NCBI GenBank assembly: GCA_008921705.1
Contig: VFFE01009182.1
Span: 3,193,444 to 3,257,443 of the forward strand
Source: Burhinus oedicnemus
Taxonomy: Eukaryota; Chordata; Aves; Charadriiformes; Burhinidae
Reading direction: 5' to 3'
Length of the DNA: 64,000 nucleotides
Part shown: positions 37,501-50,300 of the stretch, piece by piece
Position numbering within the stretch: the stretch's first letter is position 1
Layout: each line of letters starts with the position of its first letter
Made by a program: the position numbers and the translations under genes
Notes under the pieces: generated by a model
Seen by the model: only the letters and a program-made list of their open reading frames with translations
What the model was told of the DNA's origin: nothing
Database searches by the model: none

Positions 37501-40500
37501 TGTCCAGATGTTCTTATTGTTGTATTTTGAGTTATGAAGGCTGAGCATATATTTCTTATAACTATCTATGACTACAAACTGAACGTAAAAAGTGCAGTGA
37601 TTTAATGACATTTCTCTTTTTGCAAACTCTGTGGAGACTGACTTTATCTTCTATATGTTTTGACTTCACAAACACTTTAAGACTGGTTTTAGTTCTTTTG
37701 TTAGTCATGGAAAGTACTAAATGAATATTTTGTTTGACTGCCAAAATTTGCTTTCGTCATGTAAGGAATATAAGTCACTATTGCTGGTCAATTTTACTGC
37801 TCTCAAGTGGAGGAGACTTTGAGATTTCCCTTAAATCAAAACAATATAATGTGTTGATTATTTTGCGAAGTAAAAATACATCTGGCACTCAAGTGGCTGT
37901 AGGTCATTCTGTATATTGGGTCTGTATCCCACAGAAAGTCCAAGTCGAATCTCATCTTTGTTCTCAGTCATCTGCCGTATGATTGATGAACGCTCCTCAC
38001 TCAGAAGCCTTAATGAGTCTATAGACAGGACAGCTCTATTGTTCCTAATATAAAATCATGGGTCCATTTATATGAAAGTGTTCAAAATGACCTGAGACAT
38101 GGACTAGTGTAAAGTTGTGTTTGTGAATCGTGTGACCTACCCTGCATTTTCTGTGTGGGTTACCTTATCTATGAGACAGTCACCCAAATAAAACTAACCA
38201 ATTCAAAATTCATGCTTATGTTAACACAAAAAAATGTTATTTTATTTCTGTCACTAAGTTCAAGCAGGAGAACCAGAATATTTAGAGCAGCCATCAAGAA
38301 CTGATCTTTCAAAGCACTTAAAAGAAGATTCTGTACAAGCAATCAATAAAGCTTTAGCTGAGCAAGAAGATAGAGGTCCAGAAGCTATAATGGATACGGT
38401 GAGGATGTTTTGAAGCTTGAAATACTACTTTTGCTTTTATTTTGCAAGTGGTAATGATGTAATAGCTGATAAAAGGGGGGTGTGTGGAAACTTTGAACTG
38501 AAAATTGCTGTTCCTCAGGGACTGTCCAACACTAAAGTCCATCCAGAAAGTGTGTAATGGGTGTAGTAGAAGTGGGTGTAGTAGAAGAAAAATACTGTGA
38601 TAGATGTTCTCTATGTGATCAAAGTACTTGTCAAGAGTACAGCATATTGTTCAAATGACAATCATGTGTTTGTGTCCACTATCTTTTCAAAATATTAGAT
38701 GGCTCCATTTATTTTTGAGGCGTAAGCATTGACACTCCATGTAAAAGACTTGAAAAATACTGCTTTAAACATTCAGGTTTTTATCTGAGAAAGATAACAT
38801 TATAATTGAGGTCCCTTGAAAGACCTATGGAAGTTAAAGTAGTTTTCAAAAAATAAGGGTTTTTTCAACAGTATTCTGTAGCTTTAATGCAAATTCAGGA
38901 CTTGATGGAAATTATTTTCCATGATTTATCAGATGCATGTATTAACTTAAAATGGTTATAAGAATTAGTATTGGGTGATTCTGTTTTCACTTCATACGAC
39001 AAATACTAAGAGGAATTGGAAATCAACTACTTCATGAATTATTAATGAAACTAATATTTAAACTTTTTCAGCAATTTTTTTTTTTTTTACTTCTCTGTAT
39101 GTATGTAGGAAAATAACCAATGTATTTGCCGCAAAAGCAAGTGCCTTTAAAGCAATACATGCATCTGTCTTGGGACTGTATGCCTAAGGGTAAAACATAT
39201 GAAATGTACAGTATAGCTTCCTTAGACACTCCTAGTAACCACTAGAGATACAGACAGTTTAGATCTGTGCAAAATTTGAAGCATGCTTCCTAAGTTCAGG
39301 TATGAATACTCATTAAACAAAAGCACTCTAGCCCTAGGTATCTTTGGGGCCAACAGGAAGGTCCTCTTAAAGCCTTTGAAAATGACATGACAACTTGTGG
39401 ATTCTTACACCTGTTGTGTTTTCCATCCCTCTCTCCTGTGGTGTCAGGAGAGCAGAGAAGCATGCCTTCTCTGCTAAGCTGAAATCAAAGCCAACAAGGA
39501 AACTAATCTAACCCTGGATGAAAAGATGCTCTATCACTAATGCTTTACGATACTGCATATCTGACTGTTTTGAGTTCTGAGAACACAGAACAGCTTAGGG
39601 GGAGCCTGTTTAATATTAGTTACCTCCAGCTGAAGATATGAAGATGTCAAATCCATGATGCTGTCCTCTTTCTAGGGTCTGTGGGTATCCATCCTGGTGG
39701 GATGTGGAGGAATCTTACGGACTTGATTCAATGGATCAAGTATTTTACTTTGCAGAGTGATCAGCCTTAGGACTTTACAAGACTGTGGTTGAGGAACCAC
39801 ATGGGGTACATCATGATAGGCTTAATGAAACAGATGCGGGTTTTCTTGTTCCAGTATTTTCACTGCATTGTTCTGCAACAAGGTGGATGGCTCTTTAAAA
39901 ATAAAAAAAAACCAAAACCCCACCATGCAAACTCTTTTATTTAGAAACAAATGTATTTCAGCTGTTAGAATCTAAAGCCAATTTCTAGCTAATCTGAAGG
40001 TAGTCTGTTAATGTTTAAAAGTTGCTGTTTGTATACCCAAATTTAACTTAGGCAGAATTGTGCTTCCTTCTCAGTGTATCAGTACGCTTTTTAATTATTC
40101 TACTTCCATATGCATTCTGACATGCAGGCATATATTCCTTTCCTCCACTTTTTGTTTGTCCATTTTAAAAGAAGGAAAGCCAACATCAGAATATGTAACA
40201 AACAGGAGTGTAGACCACATGATCACTTGTGTCCATTTTCTGCCCTTTTGTCCTTTTTCTACCCTCTGCACAGTCTTCCGTTGTATTTATACACTGCTGG
40301 GTGTAAATAGATCCTATGTGTATTTCTGGAATCTTGGTTAAAAATGAGACTATTGTAATAGTTGCAGAACAAGTGGCATGACACTCTTATTGCTTGGATT
40401 AGAGTCAAGGTTTAAGTTCTGCAGAAGTTGTAAACTGGCTGTTATGTAGTGACAGACCATAGGAGCTGAGATTTGTCTCCGTTGTTGTTTAACACTTACT

Positions 40501-43500
40501 TTTACACAGCAAGAATTTCAGTGCCTAACATAATCTTCCCCTGATTTTCTGTCTAATTACTTTTCTAAAAAGATATGCCTGTTGAACGTAATGCATCTTT
40601 AAATATTCTTTCAAACATCTTAATCGCTAGAGGCTTTTTTGTATTTTTTTCCCAGAGTATCAGGAAATTGATGGCAACAATGCCTTTGGCTTGTTGCCAC
40701 CCCTTAGTATGAATTCATCAGATACTTCAGTTATATCTAATAATTTTTTTCTGTGGAATGTATGAAAAGAAGTGGTCGTTCACAGACTCATCCTTTAACA
40801 GCTGCCTTAAATTTGTAATGGATGTTAGAGTTGCAGTATTGGCATACTAACCTGTAAAGGTATAATTAGTGAATAAAGGGCAAATGAAATCCTTTTAATA
40901 TCCATGGCTTAATTTTAAAATGTACTGCTTAAAATTATGAAACTGGATGTAATTAGAGAATATGTGATACTTAAATTTTTTTTTCAGAACTTCAACAGTG
41001 CGCATCATTTTACTTCATCAGCCTGTCAGTTCACGTGTCTCTGTAATTTTATCTTTTTTTACTCTGATTATTTTTTTTATTTATTCCCGCACATACTGAT
41101 AATGGTTTTCTTCTGCAGAGCTCTGATAATGCCCCAGCTCAACCAGCTCCTAACCAGCGAGTTGTAGAGGTGGCGATTCCTGATGTAGGGACTTTTGTGA
41201 TTGAGTCAGAGGAGGGGGGTTATGACGATGAGGTACATTTGATTGCAATTGTGTGCACCGCTCCTCCTCGGTGCTTTCTTGTGCTGCCTGATGAGAATTT
41301 TTGGCATGTTTGCACATTGTGACACCTAACAGATTTCTGCAAAACTAAATGCTTAGCGATTTGTAAACTTAACAACGTCTTAATTTGTAATGAAGTATGA
41401 AAGGAAAGCACTAGCTACTCTAATTGGGCACGCTTTGCATGTACCGTTTACACTGGAGGTATATTTGTCTTTTTAGCTATGGAAGTTGAGTGTTTGTATT
41501 AGGCCAGATAGCCTTTGAAGTGCTGGTGACTGACTGTGGTCTACTACATTATTTAAAAAGTAACAGGATAGTGAGTGATTTTCTTAACGTTTGTGCTTTC
41601 TTGTCAGTCCAATAAAGCTGATGTTCAAGTCTGATCTCTTATTTTCCAAGGTTAAGCTTTTCAGACTTCAGGGATTAAATGATCCATGAAAATAACCTGA
41701 AACTGGTACAGCTGGTGGAGCTGACTCTTCCAAAGCTTAAGAAAAAAATAATTGATTTTTCCCAGTTCAGACGCAGGGTGGTGCATGTACCTGGTACTAC
41801 TCGAGGAACAGATGAAAGGCTCATGTTATCCTGAGAGACATTACTTTCTGCTGCCCTGTTTTAGCAGCAGAAGGCAACGCTGCCAGGTCATCAAACTGTC
41901 CTGTCTTGGCACTGCTTACTCCATGTTTGTTTTGGTTGGTGTTAGCCTTGGTGCAGCCCATACTCTCAGGTGTCTGAGCATGTGTTCTTGGTGGGCTATG
42001 GGGGGCTTTTGCTTTCCTAGGTAAATGGATACTTCAGGCCATTCTACCCCATAATAGGGATCAGTTGAAACTGGGAGTATGGAGTAGGGAATAAAATGAT
42101 TTAATTGACGACGTCACGCTGAGTTTGGCTTCTCACAGATGTGTAGTCTCCACCTTTTGGGGTTTTTTTTCTTTTTTTCACTGTAGTCCCCATGCCATTG
42201 TCTTTCTAGAGGATGATAACTTTCCTCGCTATTTCCCTGTTCCTTTTGTAAGTGTATTAGCTTTCTTTTTAATGTTATTCGTATGTGTGAGAAACTCTTC
42301 CGGAGTGTTTAGAGTTCTTCATCTTCTGTTCTTAAGGGTCAGCTGTTGTTGCTGTGCCAGCTGTACCTTGGGCAGGGAGAGAGAGTGTTTTTCTTTGCTC
42401 ACAGATAGCAAAGGGGAAAGGCCTTTCTGAATAACCTGGATGTATCAAACTGTTCGTATGTAACTGATGTGAATAGCTGTGAGATGTGTGTCTTATGTTT
42501 GATTTTGGGTTTGATTTTTAAGCCTTTGTCTGCAAATGCTTTGGGGAGCAATTGCATTTGCAGCAATGGGTCCCTTATTTTGTTGTTGAAATACATATAA
42601 AATACAGGCAGTGTAGTTTACTATGTTTTTAGTATAGTATGTATAAAGTGTGATTGGGTGCTTTTTTTTTTTTTTTTTTTTTTTTNNNNNNNNNNNNNNN
42701 NNNNNAGTTTATAAGTTACATTCAATTATATTGATGTGGGATTATGACCCTATAGGGAATCTTCAGAAATGAAATAAAAAATTCAACTGAACTTGTGCAA
42801 AATTCTGGATATTGGATTTTTATTGTGAGTTGGGCAGGGGAGTTGTTAACTTGGAAAGTTAATGATAACATGTTGGTCTAAATTGCAAATTAATCTGTGT
42901 CACAGGTTTCTGACATCTGTTTGTTCTTGTAAAATTGCAGTATTAAATTAATTCTGGGCAGATACTGTTCTGGGAAATATCATGATTACTTTTTTCCATG
43001 ATCCGCATTTTAAAGTGGAAATGAATAGGTTTTGTGCCAGTTTGGAGACAGTAAATTAATACATTTCAATACATTTCCAATGTCTTATATGGTTAAATAA
43101 GGACAATTCTAACAAATCGAACTCCTAATACTTACAAGACTAAAAGGAGTTTTCTGTCCAAATACTTGCTCTTTATGCTGCTAAGATAATTTGTAGAGGC
43201 TATCCATAACTGGAGTGAGAGAATTTTTAAATTTTGATTTGAGAAGCTACATGCTAAATTATTACCAGGCATTGCCACGTTCAATGTAATCTGTTTTCTG
43301 TCTATTCTTACGGACTCGTTCTCATTTAGAAATGAACGTTTCTACTTTTCATTTTTGTAAGTTGTGGTTATATTATTTGATGGAGATGAAGGACAGCCCT
43401 TTTCAAAGGGGAGAATATTTAAGTGGTTCAGAAAGCAAGTTTGTGTTCTCATCCTGGAGCAGAGAAACTAATTTGTGAAAAACTTTCTGAATGCGAGTTC

Positions 43501-46500
43501 TTGTCACAATAGCATGCTTCACACTTTTTGTTGTTTTAGTCAGTGACATTGGGGGAAAAAAAAAAAATTTAATGCACTGGGTAACTGTTAAAAACAAGGA
43601 GTTTGCGTTTGTCTGTTTTACTGTTGGCATAGAGTTTGAAGCCTTTTTGTGATTCCTGTGTGCAGGATTACCGAAGTACCCAGTGTGCACAGGCTGTGGC
43701 TGCTAAAGGGTGGATGAGTTAAATATGCAGAAACCTCAGGCCTCTTGTAGATTGGTGGTTTTTATTTTGTAACTGCTGGAGATTCCAGTTGAGAATACTA
43801 GGTAAAACATGTACCGGGCACTATAATTCCTAGTAAAACATAAAATCTGTGCAAACAATGCAAAGAGGATGGGTCTCTAAATACTGGTTGCCTCTGCATA
43901 GCTGTATCTGCTCTTTATTCCGTTCCTTTAGCCAATAACCTAATCGGAGGCTAGCTGCTTAGCATCCCTGTCACCTGTGATAGGTAATATATTTGTTCTT
44001 TGTTCCCTATAGACTTACCGGCTAAGGTGGAATATGAAAAGCAATGTATCCAATAGCACTCCAGGCAGGAGGAGGAACTATTTGTGCATACAACTGCTTG
44101 GGCTGAGACAAACTATAAATTCTGTGTTGACAGACCCTAATGACAGTTTGAAGTCCTTTGTGCTGAATTTTTTAAAAGTTTTGATAAGTAGATGAATGTG
44201 AAACAAGATACAAAAACACCATTTAGAAACACACAGGCAGAAACCTTATTTAAAAAGCCTAAATAAACATAATATAGAAACATAGCTAAGCAGATGAATT
44301 ACCTTCAGCATGCAGAAAAATAATCCAGCTGAAGGTCTTATACCTTTTTCAGATCTGATTTTTGGTATCTGTACAAAATATTTTCAAGCCAATTGTTGTT
44401 GAGTGAGATCATCCACAGTAAAGGTCAGACATTGGCATGGGAACATGAAATGTACATGTAAATAATGTTCTTCTTTTTAATGTTGTAGCTAAGTAATTAT
44501 GGTAAAATACATTTGCCGGAGATCAGAATATGGATATATCCAAATATGGTACATACATTAACAGTTTCAGAAAGAGTTGCGTTCTATTTTGAGTTTTTTA
44601 ACTTGCTTTAAAATTGTTGAAAGCTATTCTTACGCTAATAAAAATCAGTAACGAACACTTTTTGGTATGTAATAGGAGGTGCATGAACATTCTATACTAT
44701 TGTTCAATTATTTTCTTAGTATCAGAGAAGCTAGTAAAATATGTTGTTGCAGTACTGATGGTACTCAGGAGACATATTCTTTTTGTGACATTCGAACATT
44801 TTGTTTGGTTTTTAAAGAAATCTGTCATGTAGAAATTATATTCCATTTATAGTGAATATACATAATTTAAACGTCTATTGCTGTCATAGCCTCAGTGTTC
44901 TACAGTGGTAAATAAGTACCAGCTAGCAAGCTAGGTTTTGACTTTTTAAATAAGGTGAGAAAAATCTATTTTTATAAAGCTAAATCAACTTCTTGATTTG
45001 TTTTTTTTTTTGCCTTTCTTTCAAAGAAAACCAGCACATTGCTAAACTAAAATGTATTTGCTGAAAGAAATCCCTGATAAACTTTTTGTAAATGGTCGTG
45101 TTAAGAATTATATGAGAAAGAAGTTCCTTGGGAAATAAAGAGGAAATATCTTTTATGTACCTGTTCAAAAGTGATAGCTTTATTAGGCATTTAAAATATC
45201 TTAATATCTGACTGTAGAGGTCTGTTTCGAGCAGATCGCATTGATAAACTTATAGAACCATTATTCTTTTTATGCAACAGAAACAGCAATAAGAGATAAA
45301 GAAAGGGCACTCTTTTTCTGCTCTATTAATTATGAAGCGTAATATATTCCTGACAGAATATGTTTCATAACCTGTAATTCGGTTTTGGTGGGTTTGGACG
45401 TGCATATCATTAAAGAGACGATCTTCAGTTATCAAAAACTAGTAAACATGGACATTTTTATATGCAAGAAAAGGCAGAGAGTAAATAATTGCACTGGTGA
45501 CCAATACTGTAATAATCCTGTTTTACAATATGCACTTGACAGGTTGTAATAGTGCTAATTGAAGAGACTAATTCACACTTGCTTCATTCTATTCAAAGGC
45601 AAAATCAGCAGCTTGTTTTGCTTTTGACCAGATGGTCCTGATGAACACCTACTGTGCACTTTAAGTGCTTTACTAGAATTACAAAGGCTGGGGGCTGCGT
45701 CCGACTCAAAATGATTTGAGAAGAGAAAAAAACCTCACTGCTCAATGGATTTGGTGCAACTAAATTAATTCTAGTGGACCCATTACACATTGAGCCCCCT
45801 TTTCAAAGTGCTGAGCCTCCTCGTTTGTTCTGTAGCAATGAGAAAGTGAAAGGCAGATTACTGCAAACAGAAATAAAAAAAAAAGTGCTGTGAAAAGGAG
45901 AAAAGAGGCCTTGAAGCCTTTTCATATCATTTGGGTTTTTCAAGTGCGTTATTTTTGGGGAGGGTGGATGTATGAAAAGCCAATTGGAGTTTTTTTTGTT
46001 TTAAAGTGCGCTATTTAAGTACTATGAATATAAAAGCAAGAGCAACAGTTGACTGAGTTTACTGTGGTAAAGCTTTGTGTCCAAGGATGAATCAAATTCA
46101 TTATAGTCAATGCTTTGTATTTTCATATGAATGTAGGGTTAGTTTCACAAGACTGTGTCTGTTTAGGATAATTATAATTTAATATTTTCCTTTCATAAAG
46201 TTATCACTGTAGATATCTAAAATTTGCTAAAAGCAAGGTTTTTTTCCTGGAATAAATTTAGAAGCACCCAGAGAGTTTAAAACTCCAAAGGAAGCTGTTT
46301 GATTTCCAAGGGAAGGCGAGGCATGTTCCAATAGCGTCAAAGCACAGATTATTATAACTAATTAGAAGTCACACATCTGTTAGCTTTCGATTTGTCAGCG
46401 CTTGTAGTTGTGTGTGTATCTTTCTGTCCCCCTTCTTCCTTTCTCTCCTTCTCTGTCTCTATTACACTCCATCCATAAGCGTAGTTGGATTTGAGAGAAA

Positions 46501-47325
46501 CTCTCAAAGGATAAGGATCAATTTATTTGAATTTGAAAGTAATGAGGAGTCATTGTTATAATTTTGGTTATAGGTCCGGCTCCATAAATGCTCAGTCATG
46601 TGAGTTGTCCTTATTTTAGAAGTAATCGTGTTGAATTGAATGGCTTTGCTCATGTAATTTAAGGATGCTAAGGATTTTGGGGATCAAGACCTAATTTAAA
46701 ACGCTGAATTTTTTAAAAACTGCAATTAAAACCATCGCTTGCTATTCTGATTTTGAATCTTTGCTGTGTTTTGCTTTCGGGGTGAAGAATTTTTATGCAA
46801 GGCTTCTATTATAATGCTAGCTATTAAAAAGGTGTTAGCATGAAATGACAAGAAGACCTAAGCAGCTTTATGAACATATTAAACAGCTATGTCCCTAGTT
46901 CCTGTGCTATTTAAAGTGGGAAAGCAGTACTCTGTAGCTAAATAGCATAGCACTGCTGTCTGTATAAATTACACTTGGTTGAATCATAAATGAAAAATGA
47001 AATTTATCATTTTTCGCAATTAAAAAAAAGATTAACTTACAGCTTGTAAATTAAAGTGTGCTAGAGCATGGTTTAACCTTTCTATCCTATGTTAACTATA
47101 GTATGATCACTTCTGTTATTGCACAATATACACTTATTTCAAAAAAAACCCCAATCGTTGAATTGTTGATTTGTTTTCAAACAATGAAATTTGTATTTGT
47201 GCAAATTATAGTAGGCACAGTGTTCTCTCATGTTTTCTCATCAAACAACCCAATTATACTTATAAATAGTGAGGTGCTAATGAACTGTTGTTCTGGAAAA
47301 GTTGTGTGGTGGTGGTTTGTTTTTG

Positions 47326-47356
<31 letters not shown>

Positions 47357-50300
47357 GCAGCTCAGACTTGTTAGAAGGGTGGAGTATGGAATTGTTAAAA
47401 AATTATTTTGTAGGCAAAAGGCCATAGGACACGAATTATCCTGTTAGTGTCTCTGATATTTAGGAGTTAAAAGCCAGAAAGAATAATGTGTATTTTTAAA
47501 ATTATTTAGGCAATTAAATTGGAATACACACGTCTACTAAAATTAGCCCAGGAAGATCCACCACCTGAATGTGATTACCGTTTGCGTCACGCAATTGTTT
47601 ACTTCATCCAAAATCAGGCACCAAAGAAGATAATTGAGAGAACATTACTGGAACAGTTTGGAGATCACAATCTTAGCTTTGATGAAAGGTAATAAGATCT
47701 GCATGTCTCATGTCCTGTGCTCACAAATGCTCTCTTATGGGTGGAGATGCCCCTTTGTATTCAGGAAGTGCACGTAACAGAAGGAAGGCTCATGTGGTTT
47801 TTTGGCTTTATCTTTTAGTTAATACCTTGCAAGTATATTTTGTAAAAAATATAATCATTATAAAAATCTCTATAAAAAGAGTAAACAAGACGTTGGGTTT
47901 CTATCGTTATGAAACAAGGCGAAATACCCAGTGTTGCTCACAGTTTTGCACATGGATTTCTATACCTCTTTCAAAACTGTGTAAGGCTGTGTAGTTTTCA
48001 TTCTTCACTGCCCTCAAAGCCAGCAGTAGACAGCAAAGCCTTGCAAGCTAGATGAGTAACTTGAATGCAAGACAATGTCTCTTTTCCACTGGAAATGCCA
48101 TATATTTACTTATTTAAAGAAATAAATAAATTGAAAGGTAGAGAACATTAGTCTGATTTCTGCGTAGTGAGTAATCCTCTAACGTTACTTTTGCAAAGTA
48201 AATATTGGGGAGTTTCAAGCCATCTGAACTTTAAATTAAAAAAAATAAGACTGAGTAGTGTGGCAATTTTGCAAAATAAACCAAGAAGTAATTCTTAAAT
48301 AGCACAGGCCTCCAGCATGCATACTTCTAAAGCGTGCCCTCTCCTGCTGATTATACCACGCATTATAAAAAGCATATTTTCCACAGTGTTTTCATAGTGT
48401 TTTGCATAAGGCTGTAGCTTATACTGTTTGAGGTTGCTGTCTTTGTATAGATAATATCCTTTGCGAATTTCCACTAATATGATTTCTTGTTGCTTTTTGT
48501 AAGGTGCCGTAACATAATGAAGGTTGCTCAAGCTAAACTTGAAATGATAAAGCCAGATGAAGTAAACATGGAGGAATATGAGGTCAGTATTTTTTACGCT
48601 TCAAATTAAATTGTAATGTGAAATAGTTACCAGTAAGCTGAATTTTATCTTCATACATTTCTCCTCGCCTTACACTGAAAAAGGTAAAACTGGCTATTGA
48701 AAGACCATTTATTTGTAGGAAGTCTGCTCTGATCAGTTGATCTAAAACTGTTTTTTTCCACATCTGTAATTCCAATGACTTGAGCCATAAATAAATGTCA
48801 AGTTTGAGTCTGTCCTTACTACCTTACTACTTAATGTGTCTCAATGTCACTAACGGTATTTTGTAATTTATCACCATATGAGCCAACCGGCTTTCTCTAG
48901 TCAGAAACAGCTAGCGGCGAAGGAGTGAGAGTGGTCTAAGCCCAGCCTTATGCATCGTGAGAACGGGGTCACAGGCACAGTCACATTTGTGCTTTTCCTC
49001 CAGCTGTCTCTGCAGCCATTCCCATTTTCTTATGAGCACCAGATTCTTTTGTTTGCTGAGACCATACATAACCAGTTTATGCATTTAATTTTTCTTTCTG
49101 TGCTATTTAGAAAAACTTGGAAAGAGGAAAAGAGCAAATCTCAGACATTAAATAATTGGGACTAATATTTGCCAAAATAATTCATCTCATATTTAAAGCT
49201 AAGTCTGTAGCTGATTTTACAGCATCAGTTTCAACTCTGCATAATACTGTTCATTAAGGCCTCTTAACAGTGGGTATTTATGTCCGAGGCAGATTCCAGT
49301 GCACCACTTAAACCTCATTGTTGTGCTATTAGGTCCAAACAGCTTGTTCAGGAGGACTACGGGAGTAATCTTTCCCTCAACAAACCAAACAGAAAATATT
49401 TACTTGTCATTTCTCATTACTGGGTTCAGGACCTACAGTAGATGATGCTGCATTATAGTGTGCCCTCCCTAGCCTGCGAGGGGAAAGGACTCTCATAGTG
49501 GGATTTCTTTTGCATTTTTTAGGCTGTGCAAGGCTCGATATTTTACCATTTTCTGAATGGCAGTGCACAGGTAGAATAAAAAATTCTGGACTTAGCTTTA
49601 AGAGTGAGGGAGTGGGATGTCTTCTGTTCCCCTGCAGATACGTGCCACTCTTTTAGCTCTTGAGGCAGGTGGTTGGTGGTTTCTCCATAGATTGTATCAG
49701 TATTTGTCCCGTATAGTGAGTTGGCATTTTGTGGACCCTTTCTCATGCTCTTTGTATTGAATCTGCAAGCGACTATGTGTTATGGTATGCTGTACCCTAT
49801 TTTATCTTTAATGAGCCATTGAAAGTTGGCTACTAACCAACTGCAGTAAAACCACCTGTCTCACTTAGAGCATTTACCTGTGAAGTCTACTAGTAGTCAC
49901 TTTGGATAAATGGTGATGCAGCGAGATAAATGTTTTGCTCCAATACAAACATCTCCACAGTCTGAATTGCATTTGTTTTTTGTCACTTCCCGTATAAAGT
50001 GTTCAGGCTTTTTCTATGTCATTTTTATATTAAAAGTTAAGTTTAATATTTAGTGTATGAAAGAGCTTTCTAACACTTTCTAAGTAAATAACTGAGTGTA
50101 ATGTAGGGAGGGAAAAAAAAAAGGCTGTTATCTTCTCAACTCTTTTTGAGAAAGAAAAGGGGAACTCATATAATTCTGACTGTGATTCTCCAAAGATGCT
50201 TTGTGTTACTTTCAAATGGTAATACATTCTGTAAAAAAAATAATCTCATCTAGAAAAAATTCAGATATATAAGAATTTTCTTTTTATTGAGGGAGGGGGG

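Larger units (their letters stand above)
41233..47509 (+). other. USP25 intron between visible exons 14 and 15, with assembly gap
   Basis: At 6.3 kb plus the unknown gap length, the longest intron lying between two visible exons. The second USP25m exon (32 codons) is expected here and was not found. T24 and the N gap lie at 42662-42705, and a T27 run at 47326-47352. The part from about 45480 to 46780 reads as complex, non-repetitive DNA with homeodomain-like cores and is noted as a candidate conserved non-coding block. Confidence 0.75.
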
